Below, one piece after another: positions 51,814-60,181 of a stretch of 62,246 bases of DNA. The translations under genes and the position numbers were made by a program. The stretch spans positions 1-62,246 of the forward strand of contig JACQXY010000031.1 in assembly GCA_016208485.1 (NCBI GenBank), written 5' to 3'. The notes under the pieces were generated by a model. The model was not told the DNA's origin. It did no database searches and saw nothing but the letters and a program-made list of their open reading frames with translations. Numbering within the stretch: position 1 is the first letter of the stretch; each line of letters starts with the position of its first letter. This DNA is from Acidobacteriota bacterium. Its GTDB lineage: Bacteria; Actinomycetota; AC-67.

Positions 51814-53051
51814 GCGCCGGCGCGGAACGGCGCGGTCTCTCGCGCCGCCGCGGCCATCGCGAACGTCAGCGCGAAAACGGCCCCGACGGCGATGAACGCG
51901 GCGCGCCGGCCGAAACCCTGCGCGAGCAGCCCGGCCGCGATCGGCCCGATGAACGCGCCGATGTCCCCCGCCGTCCGGTACCCGCCGACCGCGACCCCGC
52001 GCGACTCGGGGGACGCCACGTCGGCGACCATCGCCGTCGGCGCCGGGCGCGAGTACCCGTTCGCCACCCCAGCCACCGCCATGAGGGCCACGAGCGCCCA
52101 GGCGCTGGAGGCGTACCCGAGCGCCGCGCCGCTCGCGGCTGCCAGCGCGAGCGCCGGCACGAGCGCAGATTTCCTGCCCCTCCGGTCGGTGACGGCGCCA
52201 GCGTGCCAGAGCACGGCGAGCCCGGCGACCGCGTTCGCCGTGAACGGGATGCCGGCCTGCGCCTCGGAACGGCCGAGCGCGTCTCGCCACATCCCCGGGA
52301 CGAGGGTCTGCATCGCCGCCGTGGCGAAGAAGGTCGCCGCCGATGTCGCGAGCGCCGCGCGGTAGGCCGAGTCCCGGAGCAGCGGGCGGAGGCGCGCCGG
52401 AGCCGGAGGCGCCGGGGACGGCACTTCCTCGGGCAGGGTCGGGGCCTCGGCGAGCCCGGCGGCCGCGTGGCGCGGCCCCCCGAGCACGCGCGCGGTGAGA
52501 GGCGCCGAGGCGAGGCAGATCGCGCCGTAGGCGTACAGCGGCGCGCTCAGCCCCCAGACGGCCGCGAGGACACCGCCGAAGATCGGCCCCAGGATGAACC
52601 CGATCCCGACCACGCCCTGGAACATGCCCATGACGCGGCCGCGCTCGCCGGGCCCGGCGATCCCGATCAGGTGGGCGAGGAGCGCGCCCAGGAAGAACGC
52701 CGAGCCGACCCCGCCGATTCCGCGCAGCACGACGAGCGCGGGGAAGTTCGGCGCCGCGCCGGCCGCGACCGAGGAGGCGCCGACGATCGCCGCGCCGAGT
52801 CCTCCGATCAACCGGTCTCCCCATCGGTCGATGAGCTTGCCGGCGAACACGTCGCCGGCGAGCCTCGTGCCGCTGAAGACCGTGAGGAGGAGCCCGACGC
52901 CGGCCTCCCTGACCCCAAACCGCTTCGCGAACAACGGCAGCGTCGGGACGATGAGGCCGAAGCCGAACATCACAAACAAGGAGACCGCGAGGACGGCCCT
53001 CAGCCGCGACGAGCCGGACCGGACTCCCCGGGCCTCTGCGCTCCGGGTCAC
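51780..53051 (-). CDS. Major facilitator superfamily transporter
   Basis: A 423-residue membrane protein with about twelve hydrophobic segments and the DHA1 loop motif GKLIDRWGDRLIGG. A central linker of about 35 residues (LGGPRHAAAGLAEAPTLPEEVPSP) separates the two halves, and a second loop motif, TDRRGRKSALV, follows in the C-half. It is likely a drug or metabolite exporter. TATCAT eight bases before the GTG supports a leaderless start. Confidence 0.85.
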   Translation of the reverse strand: MTRSAEARGVRSGSSRLRAVLAVSLFVMFGFGLIVPTLPLFAKRFGVREAGVGLLLTVFSGTRLAGDVFAGKLIDRWGDRLIGGLGAAIVGASSVAAGAAPNFPALVVLRGIGGVGSAFFLGALLAHLIGIAGPGERGRVMGMFQGVVGIGFILGPIFGGVLAAVWGLSAPLYAYGAICLASAPLTARVLGGPRHAAAGLAEAPTLPEEVPSPAPPAPARLRPLLRDSAYRAALATSAATFFATAAMQTLVPGMWRDALGRSEAQAGIPFTANAVAGLAVLWHAGAVTDRRGRKSALVPALALAAASGAALGYASSAWALVALMAVAGVANGYSRPAPTAMVADVASPESRGVAVGGYRTAGDIGAFIGPIAAGLLAQGFGRRAAFIAVGAVFALTFAMAAAARETAPFRAGAQPAERIRPAI

Positions 53052-53084
53052 GGCGGGAAATGATAGCCGCTCGACGCCAGCGCG

Positions 53085-53918
53085 CTACGACCAGAAGCAG
53101 ACGGCGATCACGCCGGGCCCGGTGTGCGCCCCCATGAGGGGAGTGAACTCCGTGACCATCGTCTCGACGCACTCGACCTCGCCGGCGATCCGCGCGAGCA
53201 GCGCTTCCGCCTCCGCCGCGCAATCGGCATGCGCGACGGCGAGGTGAAGCGGCCCCGAGCGCGCCCCGGCGCGCACCTCCTCGACCAGGCGCTCGAGCGC
53301 CCGCGCGCGCGAGCGCGGGCGGCCGAGCTGCTCGATCGCGCCCGACCGGAATGCGAAGACCGGTTTGATGCCGAGCGCCGTCCCCGCGTATGCGAGCAGC
53401 GCGTGAACCCGCCCACTGCGGCGGAGGTACTCGAAGGTGTTGATGGTGGCGACCACTTGCACGCGCGCGGAGATCTCCTCGGCCCGGCGCGCGACCGCGT
53501 CGACGCCTTCGCCGGACTCGGCCGCACGCGCGGCCTCGAGCGCGACGAACCCCTCGCCCATAGAGGCGCTCTTCGAGTCCACGACCCTCACGCGGTCCCC
53601 GAACTCCCGGGCCGCGGAGATCGCGGAGGCATGGGTCACGCTCACGAAGGAGGCGACCGTGACGCACACGCACGCGTCTGCCCCAACGAGCGTCCTCTCG
53701 AAAACCTCGCGGAAGTCCCCGATCGAGGCGCCCGACGTGGAGACGGGCACCTGCTCCTCGACGAGCTTCCGGTAGAAGGTGCCGCGCGGGAGATCGACGA
53801 GATCCTGATACACCCGGTCGCCAAGCTTCAGGTACATCGGCACCAGCCCGATCCCGTACCGCCCCACCAGCTCGGGGGGCAGGTTCGCGGCAGAATCCGA
53901 GACCACCGCTACGCGCAT
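53085..53918 (-). CDS. DegV-family fatty-acid-binding protein
   Basis: A 277-residue DegV protein, the family to which FakB belongs and which carries fatty acids to a kinase. N-terminal VAVVSDSAANLPPEL, VPVSTSGASIGDF and the RRSGRVHALLAYAGTALGIKPVF segment are diagnostic. No fakA is adjacent. The ATG overlaps the vapC stop by one base (TGATG), so it is translated together with the toxin-antitoxin pair, an unusual partnership. Confidence 0.9.
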   Translation of the reverse strand: MRVAVVSDSAANLPPELVGRYGIGLVPMYLKLGDRVYQDLVDLPRGTFYRKLVEEQVPVSTSGASIGDFREVFERTLVGADACVCVTVASFVSVTHASAISAAREFGDRVRVVDSKSASMGEGFVALEAARAAESGEGVDAVARRAEEISARVQVVATINTFEYLRRSGRVHALLAYAGTALGIKPVFAFRSGAIEQLGRPRSRARALERLVEEVRAGARSGPLHLAVAHADCAAEAEALLARIAGEVECVETMVTEFTPLMGAHTGPGVIAVCFWS

Positions 53919-54340
53919 CAATCCGGCGAGGTCGCCGCCCGCCCCGAGAGGGGCCGGGCCACCGACGGCGCCGCCGCGAGGATCCGGCCGTCATCGGTGA
54001 TCAAGGGAATCCCACGCTCCTCCGCGACCGCAACGTAGGCCGCGTCGTAGGCAGTCAGGCCCTGCCCGGTCCAGGCAGCGACCGCGCCGAGCTCGGCCTC
54101 GACCATGTCGAACTCGAGCTCATCCAGGGAGGCCGCGAGCTGGAGCAGCGCCTCCCGGCTCCATCCCCACCGCCTCCCCGCCACGTTGATGAGCTCAAGC
54201 GGCAGGAGGGAGGGCGCGGTGACCATCAGCTCTCCGGCGCGGTAGCGATCCCGAAAGCCTCGTGCCTCGGCGGCGCGCGGCTCTTCCGCGGGGGCGAACC
54301 ACTTGAGGACGACCGAGGCGTCGAGAACCAACTCGATCAA
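53918..54340 (-). CDS. vapC: VapC-type PIN-domain toxin
   Basis: A 140-residue PIN protein with D7 (LVLDASVVLKWF), the Glu of PLELINVAG and the Asp of TAYDAAYVAVAE, completing the metal site. C-terminal IPLITDDGRI fits VapC. It is coupled to the antitoxin by an ATGA overlap. It forms the second complete pair in the window. Confidence 0.85.
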   Translation of the reverse strand: MIELVLDASVVLKWFAPAEEPRAAEARGFRDRYRAGELMVTAPSLLPLELINVAGRRWGWSREALLQLAASLDELEFDMVEAELGAVAAWTGQGLTAYDAAYVAVAEERGIPLITDDGRILAAAPSVARPLSGRAATSPD

Positions 54341-54585
54341 CGGAGATCGCGCTCCGCGCGGATGGCAGCCGTCGCATCCTGGTCCGTGCCCTGGGCCGCG
54401 AAGAGCCGGTCCAGCCGCTCAAGGGTGCGCCGAACCGCCGCCTTCCGCCCAGGACCCCGCGTCATTGCGAGGGCGCCGGCCGCCAGCCGGGCAAGATAGG
54501 CACTTCGCGACAGGCCGCCCTTGCGCGCCTCTCGGTCCACGCGCGCGAGCAGCCGGTCGTCCATCGACACGAGGATCTTGGCCAC
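54337..54585 (-). CDS. vapB: VapB-type antitoxin
   Basis: An 82-residue RHH-like antitoxin. VAKILVSMDDRLLARVDREARKGGLSRSAYLARLAAGAL gives the DNA-binding half; the rest is the toxin-binding tail ending AERDLR. GTG is the start, with TATCCT six bases upstream and an inverted-repeat operator just before it. A second GTG lies two codons upstream. Confidence 0.8.
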   Translation of the reverse strand: MAKILVSMDDRLLARVDREARKGGLSRSAYLARLAAGALAMTRGPGRKAAVRRTLERLDRLFAAQGTDQDATAAIRAERDLR

Positions 54586-54592
54586 GCACACA

Positions 54593-54608
54593 GGATATCG
54601 AGATATCC
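54593..54608 (-). promoter_or_regulatory. Inverted-repeat operator of the second vapBC
   Basis: GGATATC-GA-GATATCC, a perfect 7-bp inverted repeat seven bases upstream of the vapB start, overlapping the -10-like TATCCT. It is the likely antitoxin binding site for autorepression. Confidence 0.65.
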
Positions 54609-54733
54609 TCGACCGGGCAAGGCCCTCCCGATCCACGGATCCCCGGGCGCCCCGCGCGAGGCGCCGAGATGCGGACTGGCCCGCGATCGCACCCCCTACT
54701 CGGTGGCGACCCCGTAGTACCCCGGCCGTCGGC

Positions 54734-54753
54734 AATGTATGGTGAATGTATGG
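54734..54753 (+). promoter_or_regulatory. Direct-repeat operator remnant of the decayed toxin-antitoxin locus
   Basis: AATGTATGG occurs twice with an 11-bp period and the second copy covers the ATG of the broken antitoxin. The layout copies the intact vapBC at 17.9 kb, where GCTGTATA is repeated with a 12-bp period. Confidence 0.5.
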
Positions 54754-54982
54754 CACGCCGGATCTCCACGACCGTCCGCCTCGATGAGGAGGACACGTGC
54801 AAACGCTGAAACGCGCCCGAGCGGCGGGCTACTCGGCCTCCGAGCTCATTCGGAAGGGTCTGCGGGTCGTGGCGCCGCGCTTCCATGCCGGGCGCCGCCC
54901 TCCTTCGACGGGTCTTTTCGAGTCCACGGACGGCAAGCTGGGCGATGAGTCGGAGCTGTTCCGGGATCTCGAGCGAGGTTGA
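54750..54982 (+). pseudogene. Antitoxin gene broken by an AC duplication
   Basis: The frame opens ARRISTTVRLDEED and stops after TCKR. From 54797 another frame continues VQTLKRARAAGYSASELIRKGLRVVA...LGDESELFRDLERG, the rest of an RHH antitoxin. Removing one AC of GGACACGTG joins the two exactly, so a 2-bp duplication caused the break. The second frame has its own GTG and could yield a tail-only protein. Confidence 0.65.
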
Positions 54983-55265
54983 CTGCTTCCTCCGAGACAA
55001 CCGGGCGGCGATGCGCAAGCTGGTCGCTGAGATCTTCGATCCGGGGACGCGCTACGAGTACGAGCTGCCCCTCCCCTCCGACGTCGTTCGAGCGCTCGAA
55101 CTCGACGCCAGATTCAACACGCTCGGCTTGGGGCTGGTCGACGGGACCATCCTCGCGGTCGCGGAACGGCGGCGCATCTACCGAGTTCTCACGACCGATC
55201 GCCGCGATTTCGGGGCCGTCCGTCTCGGCCCGCGCCTTACGCGCGCCCTGGAGCTGCTGCCGTGA
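54979..55265 (+). pseudogene. PIN toxin lacking its N-terminal catalytic part
   Basis: In the third frame, EVDCFLRDNRAAMRKLVAEIF...LGLGLVDGTILAVAERRRIYRVLTTDRRDFGAVR is the C-terminal two thirds of a PIN toxin. The first 40-50 residues, including the LDTG catalytic aspartate, are missing: the toxin joins directly to the antitoxin end. No proper start exists before the fragment except an internal ATG at 55011. Both partners of this pair are therefore inactive. Confidence 0.65.
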
Positions 55266-55289
55266 CCGCCGCGATCCCGGCCGCGCGCG

Positions 55290-57269
55290 TCACCACGGCT
55301 GCTGCCGGGAGATTCGCAGCATCTCCCCCAGCTCCCCTGCCGCGCTCCGCACGTCCGCGGGCGCGATCCCGGGGACGGCGCCCGCCGAGCGCACTCCGGC
55401 CGCGGCACCGACCAATCTCGCCAGGCCGGCCGCGAGCACTTCCGGCGGGCCGGCGGGTCGCGCCGGGCCGGGCAGCCGCCACCACGCGGCGAGGCACCGC
55501 AGCGTGAGGGAAAGACCCACCGCCGGCAAGTGCACCTCCCAGAGCATCCGGGCGACGGGGTCGAGTGAGGCGTAGGGCGCAGGGACTCGCTCGTACAGAG
55601 ACCGGACGACATGCGGAGCCAGCAAGAAGCGGGGTGGGAACCTCGTGCCGGGCGCGACGGGAAAGGGCAGCACCTCCAGCAGGATCGGCACCCGCCCCCC
55701 CGCCCGCCAACGCAGGGTGAACGGATAGCGCTCCCTGCCCGCCCGGACGGCGCCCTGCGTCGTCTCGGCGAGCGCGGTGCCGCCCCACTCGTCCGTAGCC
55801 GCAACCGCCTCGAAGGGCGCTACACCCGGAGGGATGCCGACCGCAAACGCCGGTCCCTCGATCCCCCAGAGCCGGAAGGCGGCCTCGGCCGGGGAGCCCG
55901 GCCCGGTGGCCTTGGGGCGCCACTCCCCGAGGCCTGCCACGGCCCTCCAGAGATCCAGCGCCATCTTGTTGCCCGCCTTCACGCATTCCCGGCGCGCGGG
56001 ATGCCCCGGCACCGCCGGCGCGCGGGATTCGCGCGCGGACGGCGCCGGCCGGGTAGAGCATGCGGCGACCTTGTGGCCCCGCACCGGGCTTGCCGCAGGA
56101 GGATCCGGCGTTGGGCGTTCCGGCGTTGGGCCTTCCGGCGTTGGGCGTTCCGGCGTTGGGCGTTCCGGCGTTGGGCGATCCGTCGTTGGGCGTTCCGGCG
56201 TGGGACGCTCCGGTGCCGCCGGGCTCGGCAGGCATTCCCTGCAGCCGAGCCGGTCCCGGCCCGCCACCAACCCATCCCGCGCCCCGCAGCAGGGACACGG
56301 GGTCGGGACGAAGGCGCTCACCGCCGGCAGCCACACCAGAGGGCGCGGGAAGCACCGCTCCCCGCGGCGCACGACCGTGGGGAGGGCCAGCGCGGGCGCG
56401 AGCACGGAGTGGAGCCGGAACGGGCGGATCTCACGGCGCGGCCGGTACTTCTCGCGGATCTCCTCGGCGCGCCGGGCGCGTTCGGCGCGCGTGGCGTCCC
56501 CCCGGGCGTCGAGGAGAGCCCGCCGCTCGGGCGGGGCCTTCGAGTGGCGGAGGGCAAGAGCTGCGAGAACGGCGTCGTAGTACGCGTCCGCCCGGGCCAG
56601 CTCGTCGGCGAGCGCCCCCTCCGTCTGTCGTGCCAGGATCTCCAGGCGTTCCCCCGCGCGCCGATCGAGCGCCGCATGCGCCTCGCGGAGAGCGCGGGCG
56701 AAGTCGCCCCGAAGCACGTCGCGGGCGCTCTCGGGCGCGTCGAGATGCAGACACCCCGCCAGACGCCGGCCCACCCCTTCCTCCAGACCCAGCCCCGAGC
56801 GCGCGTCCACCCAGATCTCTTCGCGCTCCGTGAACCGGTCGTCGAGGGAGAGCATGTAGGTGACGAGAACCCCCACCCGAAGGAGCGGCGTATAGGCCGG
56901 TGCGGGCTCGCCCTCAAGGTCGATGCGGCCGTGATCCACCGGGAGAAGCTCCCGCGCGCGGGCGAGGAGCGCGTCGGCCGAGGGACGCGCGGGCGGCCAG
57001 GCGAGCCACACGAGGCCGGCGTCACCCTCCTCGAGCACCCGCTCCGCCACGCCCGCGAGCGCCGGGTGGCCGGGCAGGAGCAGCACGGCGCCCTCCTCCC
57101 TCGCCACCTCGGGGTCGGCGGTGAGAGCGACCTCCTCGGGCAGCCCGGCGACCTCTCGAACGCGATCGGGGAGGAGGACGAGGACCCGATCCGCCGTCTC
57201 CTCGAGCAGCGCCCCTTCCCGCTCGGCGTAGTGGAGCCAGAACCTGAGGGCCGGGTCCCGGGTCAGCAC
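55290..57269 (-). CDS. Unknown 659-residue partner of the SNF2 helicase, zinc finger and repeat linker
   Basis: I do not recognise the family. The N-terminal 300 residues (FWLHYAEREGALLEETADRVLVLLP, GAVLLLPGHPALAGVAERVLEEGDAGLVWL) resemble, weakly, the region that follows the ATPase in RapA-like SNF2 proteins. A CPCC...CREC zinc site comes near residue 335. A Pro-Thr-Glu-Arg repeat linker and a separate C-terminal domain (LWGIEGPAFAVGIPPGVAPF, PFTLRWRAGGRVPILLEV) follow. It overlaps the helicase gene by seven bases, so the two are co-translated and probably form one complex. Confidence 0.6.
   Translation of the reverse strand: MLTRDPALRFWLHYAEREGALLEETADRVLVLLPDRVREVAGLPEEVALTADPEVAREEGAVLLLPGHPALAGVAERVLEEGDAGLVWLAWPPARPSADALLARARELLPVDHGRIDLEGEPAPAYTPLLRVGVLVTYMLSLDDRFTEREEIWVDARSGLGLEEGVGRRLAGCLHLDAPESARDVLRGDFARALREAHAALDRRAGERLEILARQTEGALADELARADAYYDAVLAALALRHSKAPPERRALLDARGDATRAERARRAEEIREKYRPRREIRPFRLHSVLAPALALPTVVRRGERCFPRPLVWLPAVSAFVPTPCPCCGARDGLVAGRDRLGCRECLPSPAAPERPTPERPTTDRPTPERPTPERPTPEGPTPERPTPDPPAASPVRGHKVAACSTRPAPSARESRAPAVPGHPARRECVKAGNKMALDLWRAVAGLGEWRPKATGPGSPAEAAFRLWGIEGPAFAVGIPPGVAPFEAVAATDEWGGTALAETTQGAVRAGRERYPFTLRWRAGGRVPILLEVLPFPVAPGTRFPPRFLLAPHVVRSLYERVPAPYASLDPVARMLWEVHLPAVGLSLTLRCLAAWWRLPGPARPAGPPEVLAAGLARLVGAAAGVRSAGAVPGIAPADVRSAAGELGEMLRISRQQPW
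56107..56211. repeat. About seven 15-bp repeats (GGCGTTGGGCGTTCC)
   Basis: Imperfect 15-bp units encode, on the minus strand, the five-residue repeat RPTPE in the linker of the helicase partner. Units vary at one to three bases. Length changes in steps of 15 would keep the frame. Confidence 0.9.
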
Positions 57270-59218
57270 CGCTCGGCCTCTCCCGAAATCGCCGGAGCGG
57301 CCGGCCGGTGGGGCTCCTCCGCCGGAGATGGCGGAGCCACCAGTCCGTCGGTGCGCTCCCGGCTCGCCAGGTACTCCCGGCGCGCATGCGCAAGGTCCTC
57401 ACCGAGGCTCTCGAGGCGTCCCGCAAGCTCCTCGTCGTCGCGCGCCTCCACGTGCGCCGAGAAAACGGCGGCCTCGAAGTCGAAGTCGTCGTCGATGCGA
57501 CCGAGGATCATGTCCAGCTCCCCCACCACAAGCTCGAAGAGGTTGAGCTTGGCCTCGAGCACCTCGAGGATCCGGTCCTCGATCGTCTCGCGGGTGACCA
57601 GGTTGGTGACGAGCACGTCCCGCTTCTGGCCGATCCGGTGGATCCGGCCAAGCCGTTGCTCGATCTGCATCGGGTTCCAGGGCAGGTCGAAGTTCACCAT
57701 CACATGGCAGAACTGCAAGTTGCGCCCTTCGCCCGCGGCCTCGGTGGACAGAAGCACGGGCACGTCCTCGCGGAAGGCGCGGATGGCCTCATCCTTGCCC
57801 CGGCGGGGAAGCCCCCCGTGGTAGACGGCGGCCGGAAGGTCCTCCCGCCCGACGAGGGCCGCCAGATGATCGAGGGTCTCGCGGAAGCCGCAGAAGACGA
57901 CGACCTTCTCGCCCTGCTCCCCGTGCCGGCGCAGGATCTGCACGAGCGCGCGGGCCTTCTGGGTCGGGCCCGCACGCGCGGCGCGCGCGGCCAGGTCCGC
58001 CCAGCCCGCCTTCTCGAGGCTCGGGACCAGCGCCTGCGGGCTGGACCCCGCGAGATGCTGCAGAGTCCGCAGCGCCAGAGCGACGGTGGGTGGCGCTCCC
58101 CGTCCCCGCTCGCGCACCCGCCCCGACACCAGCCGGTACAGCTCCGCCTCCTCGGGCCCGGGCGCGAGGCGAACGGTCTCCGCGAGCCGGCGCGGGAGCG
58201 CGACGGAGACCTCGCTCCTGCGATGCCGCACCATGATCTCGCGGGTCCTGGCCCGGAGCTCAGGCAGGCCGCGGGCCCTCTCTCCGCCCGGCGCGCCGTA
58301 GCGGGCCCGGAACTCCCTCGGGGTCCCAAGGTGCCCCGGCCGAACCAGGTTCAGGAGGTGGTACAGGTCCTCCAGGCGGTTCTCGACCGGTGTCGCCGTG
58401 AGCAGCAGCAGGTACCGGGCGCGCAGCGAGCGGGCCAACCGTCCCGATGCGCTGTTGGGGTTCTTCAACCGGTGAGCCTCGTCCGCGATGACGAGATCCC
58501 ACTCCCGTCCGACGATGGCGTCCCGGAGAGGCGAGCGCCGGGCCGCGGCGAGCGAGGCGATGACGATCGGCTGCGCTCCCAGACTCGGCTGCACTCCCAA
58601 ACTCGGAGCGAGCGCCGGCGTCCGGACGGTGGCGACCACCGATGGGAGCGCGAATTTGCGATCGAGCTCCTCGCGCCACTGCTCGACGATGCCGGTGGGA
58701 GCAAGGACCAGGATGTGCGCGGCGAGCCCCCTGAGCAGCAGCTCGCTCGCCACCAGTGCGGCTTCGATCGTCTTGCCGAGTCCGACTTCGTCGGCCAGGA
58801 TGGCCCGGCCGCGCATGTTTCGCAACGCGCGCTCGGCCGCCCGGAGCTGGTAGTCGAACGGCTCGAAGTGAAGGCGCGGAAGCGAGATGAACGTCTCGAA
58901 GCCGGGACGGACCCAGACCCCGTGCGCCTCGTCTACCAAGCTTGACCGGCGGGGGTCGACGGGATGCCCCTCGGCGACGCGGCGGGCCATCGCCCGGTAG
59001 ATCTCCAGCTCCGGGGAGAGCGCCTCCAACCGGACCCGGCACTCCGCCCCGCCGAGCGAGGCCTCCGGCAGGGCTTCTTGGCCCCGCGCGGTCGCGCCGG
59101 GCGCTCGCGGGCCGGGCTCGCCCCGGACTCGGCCGGCGGTCCGCACCACGCTCCCCACCTCCCCCCTCGAATGCAAAGCGCTCGAGCAACCGCCTTCGAG
59201 GCGCGCGGAGTCCCGCAA
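57263..59218 (-). CDS. SNF2-family helicase-like ATPase
   Basis: A 651-residue superfamily 2 ATPase. Motif I is DEVGLGKTIEAA, Ia is LAPTGIVEQWREEL, II is IADEAHRLKN and III is LLTATPVENRLEDLYHLL. The second RecA domain has VVVFCGFRETLDHLAALV, STEAAGEGRNLQFCHVMVNFDLPWNP and QRLGRIHRIGQKRDV. This is the RapA/HepA-like layout without the N-terminal Tudor domains. It may remodel stalled RNA polymerase or DNA complexes, or belong to a defence module. The start is TTG at the end of an Arg/Gly-rich stretch and is uncertain; the fold starts near residue 60. The solitary CRISPR-like repeat lies 103 bp upstream. Confidence 0.85.
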   Translation of the reverse strand: MRDSARLEGGCSSALHSRGEVGSVVRTAGRVRGEPGPRAPGATARGQEALPEASLGGAECRVRLEALSPELEIYRAMARRVAEGHPVDPRRSSLVDEAHGVWVRPGFETFISLPRLHFEPFDYQLRAAERALRNMRGRAILADEVGLGKTIEAALVASELLLRGLAAHILVLAPTGIVEQWREELDRKFALPSVVATVRTPALAPSLGVQPSLGAQPIVIASLAAARRSPLRDAIVGREWDLVIADEAHRLKNPNSASGRLARSLRARYLLLLTATPVENRLEDLYHLLNLVRPGHLGTPREFRARYGAPGGERARGLPELRARTREIMVRHRRSEVSVALPRRLAETVRLAPGPEEAELYRLVSGRVRERGRGAPPTVALALRTLQHLAGSSPQALVPSLEKAGWADLAARAARAGPTQKARALVQILRRHGEQGEKVVVFCGFRETLDHLAALVGREDLPAAVYHGGLPRRGKDEAIRAFREDVPVLLSTEAAGEGRNLQFCHVMVNFDLPWNPMQIEQRLGRIHRIGQKRDVLVTNLVTRETIEDRILEVLEAKLNLFELVVGELDMILGRIDDDFDFEAAVFSAHVEARDDEELAGRLESLGEDLAHARREYLASRERTDGLVAPPSPAEEPHRPAAPAISGEAERC

Positions 59219-59320
59219 GGCACTCCGGCCACGGGGAAGGGAGCGGACGGCACCCCACTTCTACCACAGGCGCGCGCCGCCGGGGCAGAAGCGGGAAGCG
59301 CGGTCCGGCCGCGCCCGAGG

Positions 59321-59361
59321 ATCGCCTCAATGGGGCCGCGGGCGCGCGACCGCGGAAACCC
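59321..59361 (+). repeat. Solitary CRISPR-repeat-like palindrome R1
   Basis: A 41-bp element identical to R2 (60812-60852) at 37 positions. It has TCAATGGGGCCGCGG, an eight-base centre and CCGCGGAAAC. The TCAATGG...GGAAAC ends and CCGCGG arms are typical of actinobacterial CRISPR repeats, and the translated MGPRxxDRGNP is a familiar spurious peptide from such arrays. No second copy occurs within a spacer length on either side. It lies upstream of the SNF2 gene. Confidence 0.65.
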
Positions 59362-59363
59362 GT

Positions 59364-59570
59364 CGCCTGCGGACGGCACGCGAGGCCCGGGGTCTCTCGG
59401 CCAGGGCACTTGCCCAAGCCGTGGGAGCGGACCACATCCTGATCTGGCGCTACGAGTCCGGGTGCAATGTCCCGCCGCTTGACCGGCTGCTCGCGATCTG
59501 CCGGGTGCTCGGGGTCGCTCCTGGGACGGTCCTACGGGATCTGCAGGACCGCCGTGACAGGCCATCCATA
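59364..59570 (+). pseudogene. XRE-type helix-turn-helix remnant directly after R1
   Basis: The frame immediately after R1 reads RLRTAREARGLSARALAQAVGADHILIWRYESG, then PLDRLLAICRVLGVAPGTVLRDL, a complete Cro/C1-type HTH. There is no ATG, GTG or TTG in frame before the domain (the first GTG, at 59421, is inside it) and the 5' part is occupied by the repeat. The frame stays open to 59828 but is unrelated afterwards and overlaps the minus-strand secreted gene. It is best read as a fragment. Confidence 0.5.
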
Positions 59571-60179
59571 GCCCCGAGGATAGACCCCGTACTTCCCGCT
59601 GGCAGCCCCGTGGAGAAGCATCCTGCCCGGCTGCACCCACCACCCGCCTGCCCCAGGGGGCCGGTCACGTTCGGGGAGCCTCGTAGCTTGGACGAGGATC
59701 GTGGACACCTGGGGAGCGAGCGGGGATATCGGAAGCATCTCCGACCAAGCATAGAGCCGCTTGCCGGCGGGGACATTCAACCGGACATCGCCCCCTGCGA
59801 ACACGCCGACCTCAGCGCCGGACCGTAGGAGACGCCCCGTGGTCTCAAGGCGCATCCTGGCCCCCGTGCAGAAGACCACTGAACTCCCTGCGTCCAGGGC
59901 CGACCGAAGCCCGATGCTCCTGGTTGGGAAAGAGTTGATAGCGGCGCCACCGTCGCCGAGAACGACACAGGCCCCAGGCCGGGGGGTCGGGTAGTCCACG
60001 TGGACCTCCACGACACCGGGTCCCCTGATCTCGGCCCATCCGACCCGTGATCGCGCCTCAACCCGTCCAGGCAGTGCCAGGAGAGCCGCCAGGACGGCCC
60101 AAGTGGCCCACGAACCGCGGACGAGTCCTGGCCGTCGGAGGGAGCCGCGGGCTTCCTGGGCCGTCCTAGGGCTTCTCAC
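59532..60179 (-). CDS. Secreted protein B1 of repeat-bracketed cassette 1
   Basis: A 215-residue exported protein with a signal peptide (WATWAVLAALLALPGRVEA). The mature part is a beta-rich, tryptophan-containing domain with two cysteines (PGACVVLG, VVFCTGARMR). It shares the pattern xVxFC-G and the PAGKRLYAWSEM/RRGANLWVDAYQS region with B2 at 61.0 kb, at low identity. The GTG is two bases after the A1 stop, so A1 and B1 are coupled. Family unknown. Confidence 0.6.
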   Translation of the reverse strand: MRSPRTAQEARGSLRRPGLVRGSWATWAVLAALLALPGRVEARSRVGWAEIRGPGVVEVHVDYPTPRPGACVVLGDGGAAINSFPTRSIGLRSALDAGSSVVFCTGARMRLETTGRLLRSGAEVGVFAGGDVRLNVPAGKRLYAWSEMLPISPLAPQVSTILVQATRLPERDRPPGAGGWWVQPGRMLLHGAASGKYGVYPRGYGWPVTAVLQIP

Positions 60180-60181
60180 GG

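Noticed and set aside
55290..59218. DISARM or another named helicase defence system
   Set aside because: Only an SNF2 ATPase and one unrecognised partner are present; drmA, drmB, a methyltransferase or a nuclease were not found in the window.
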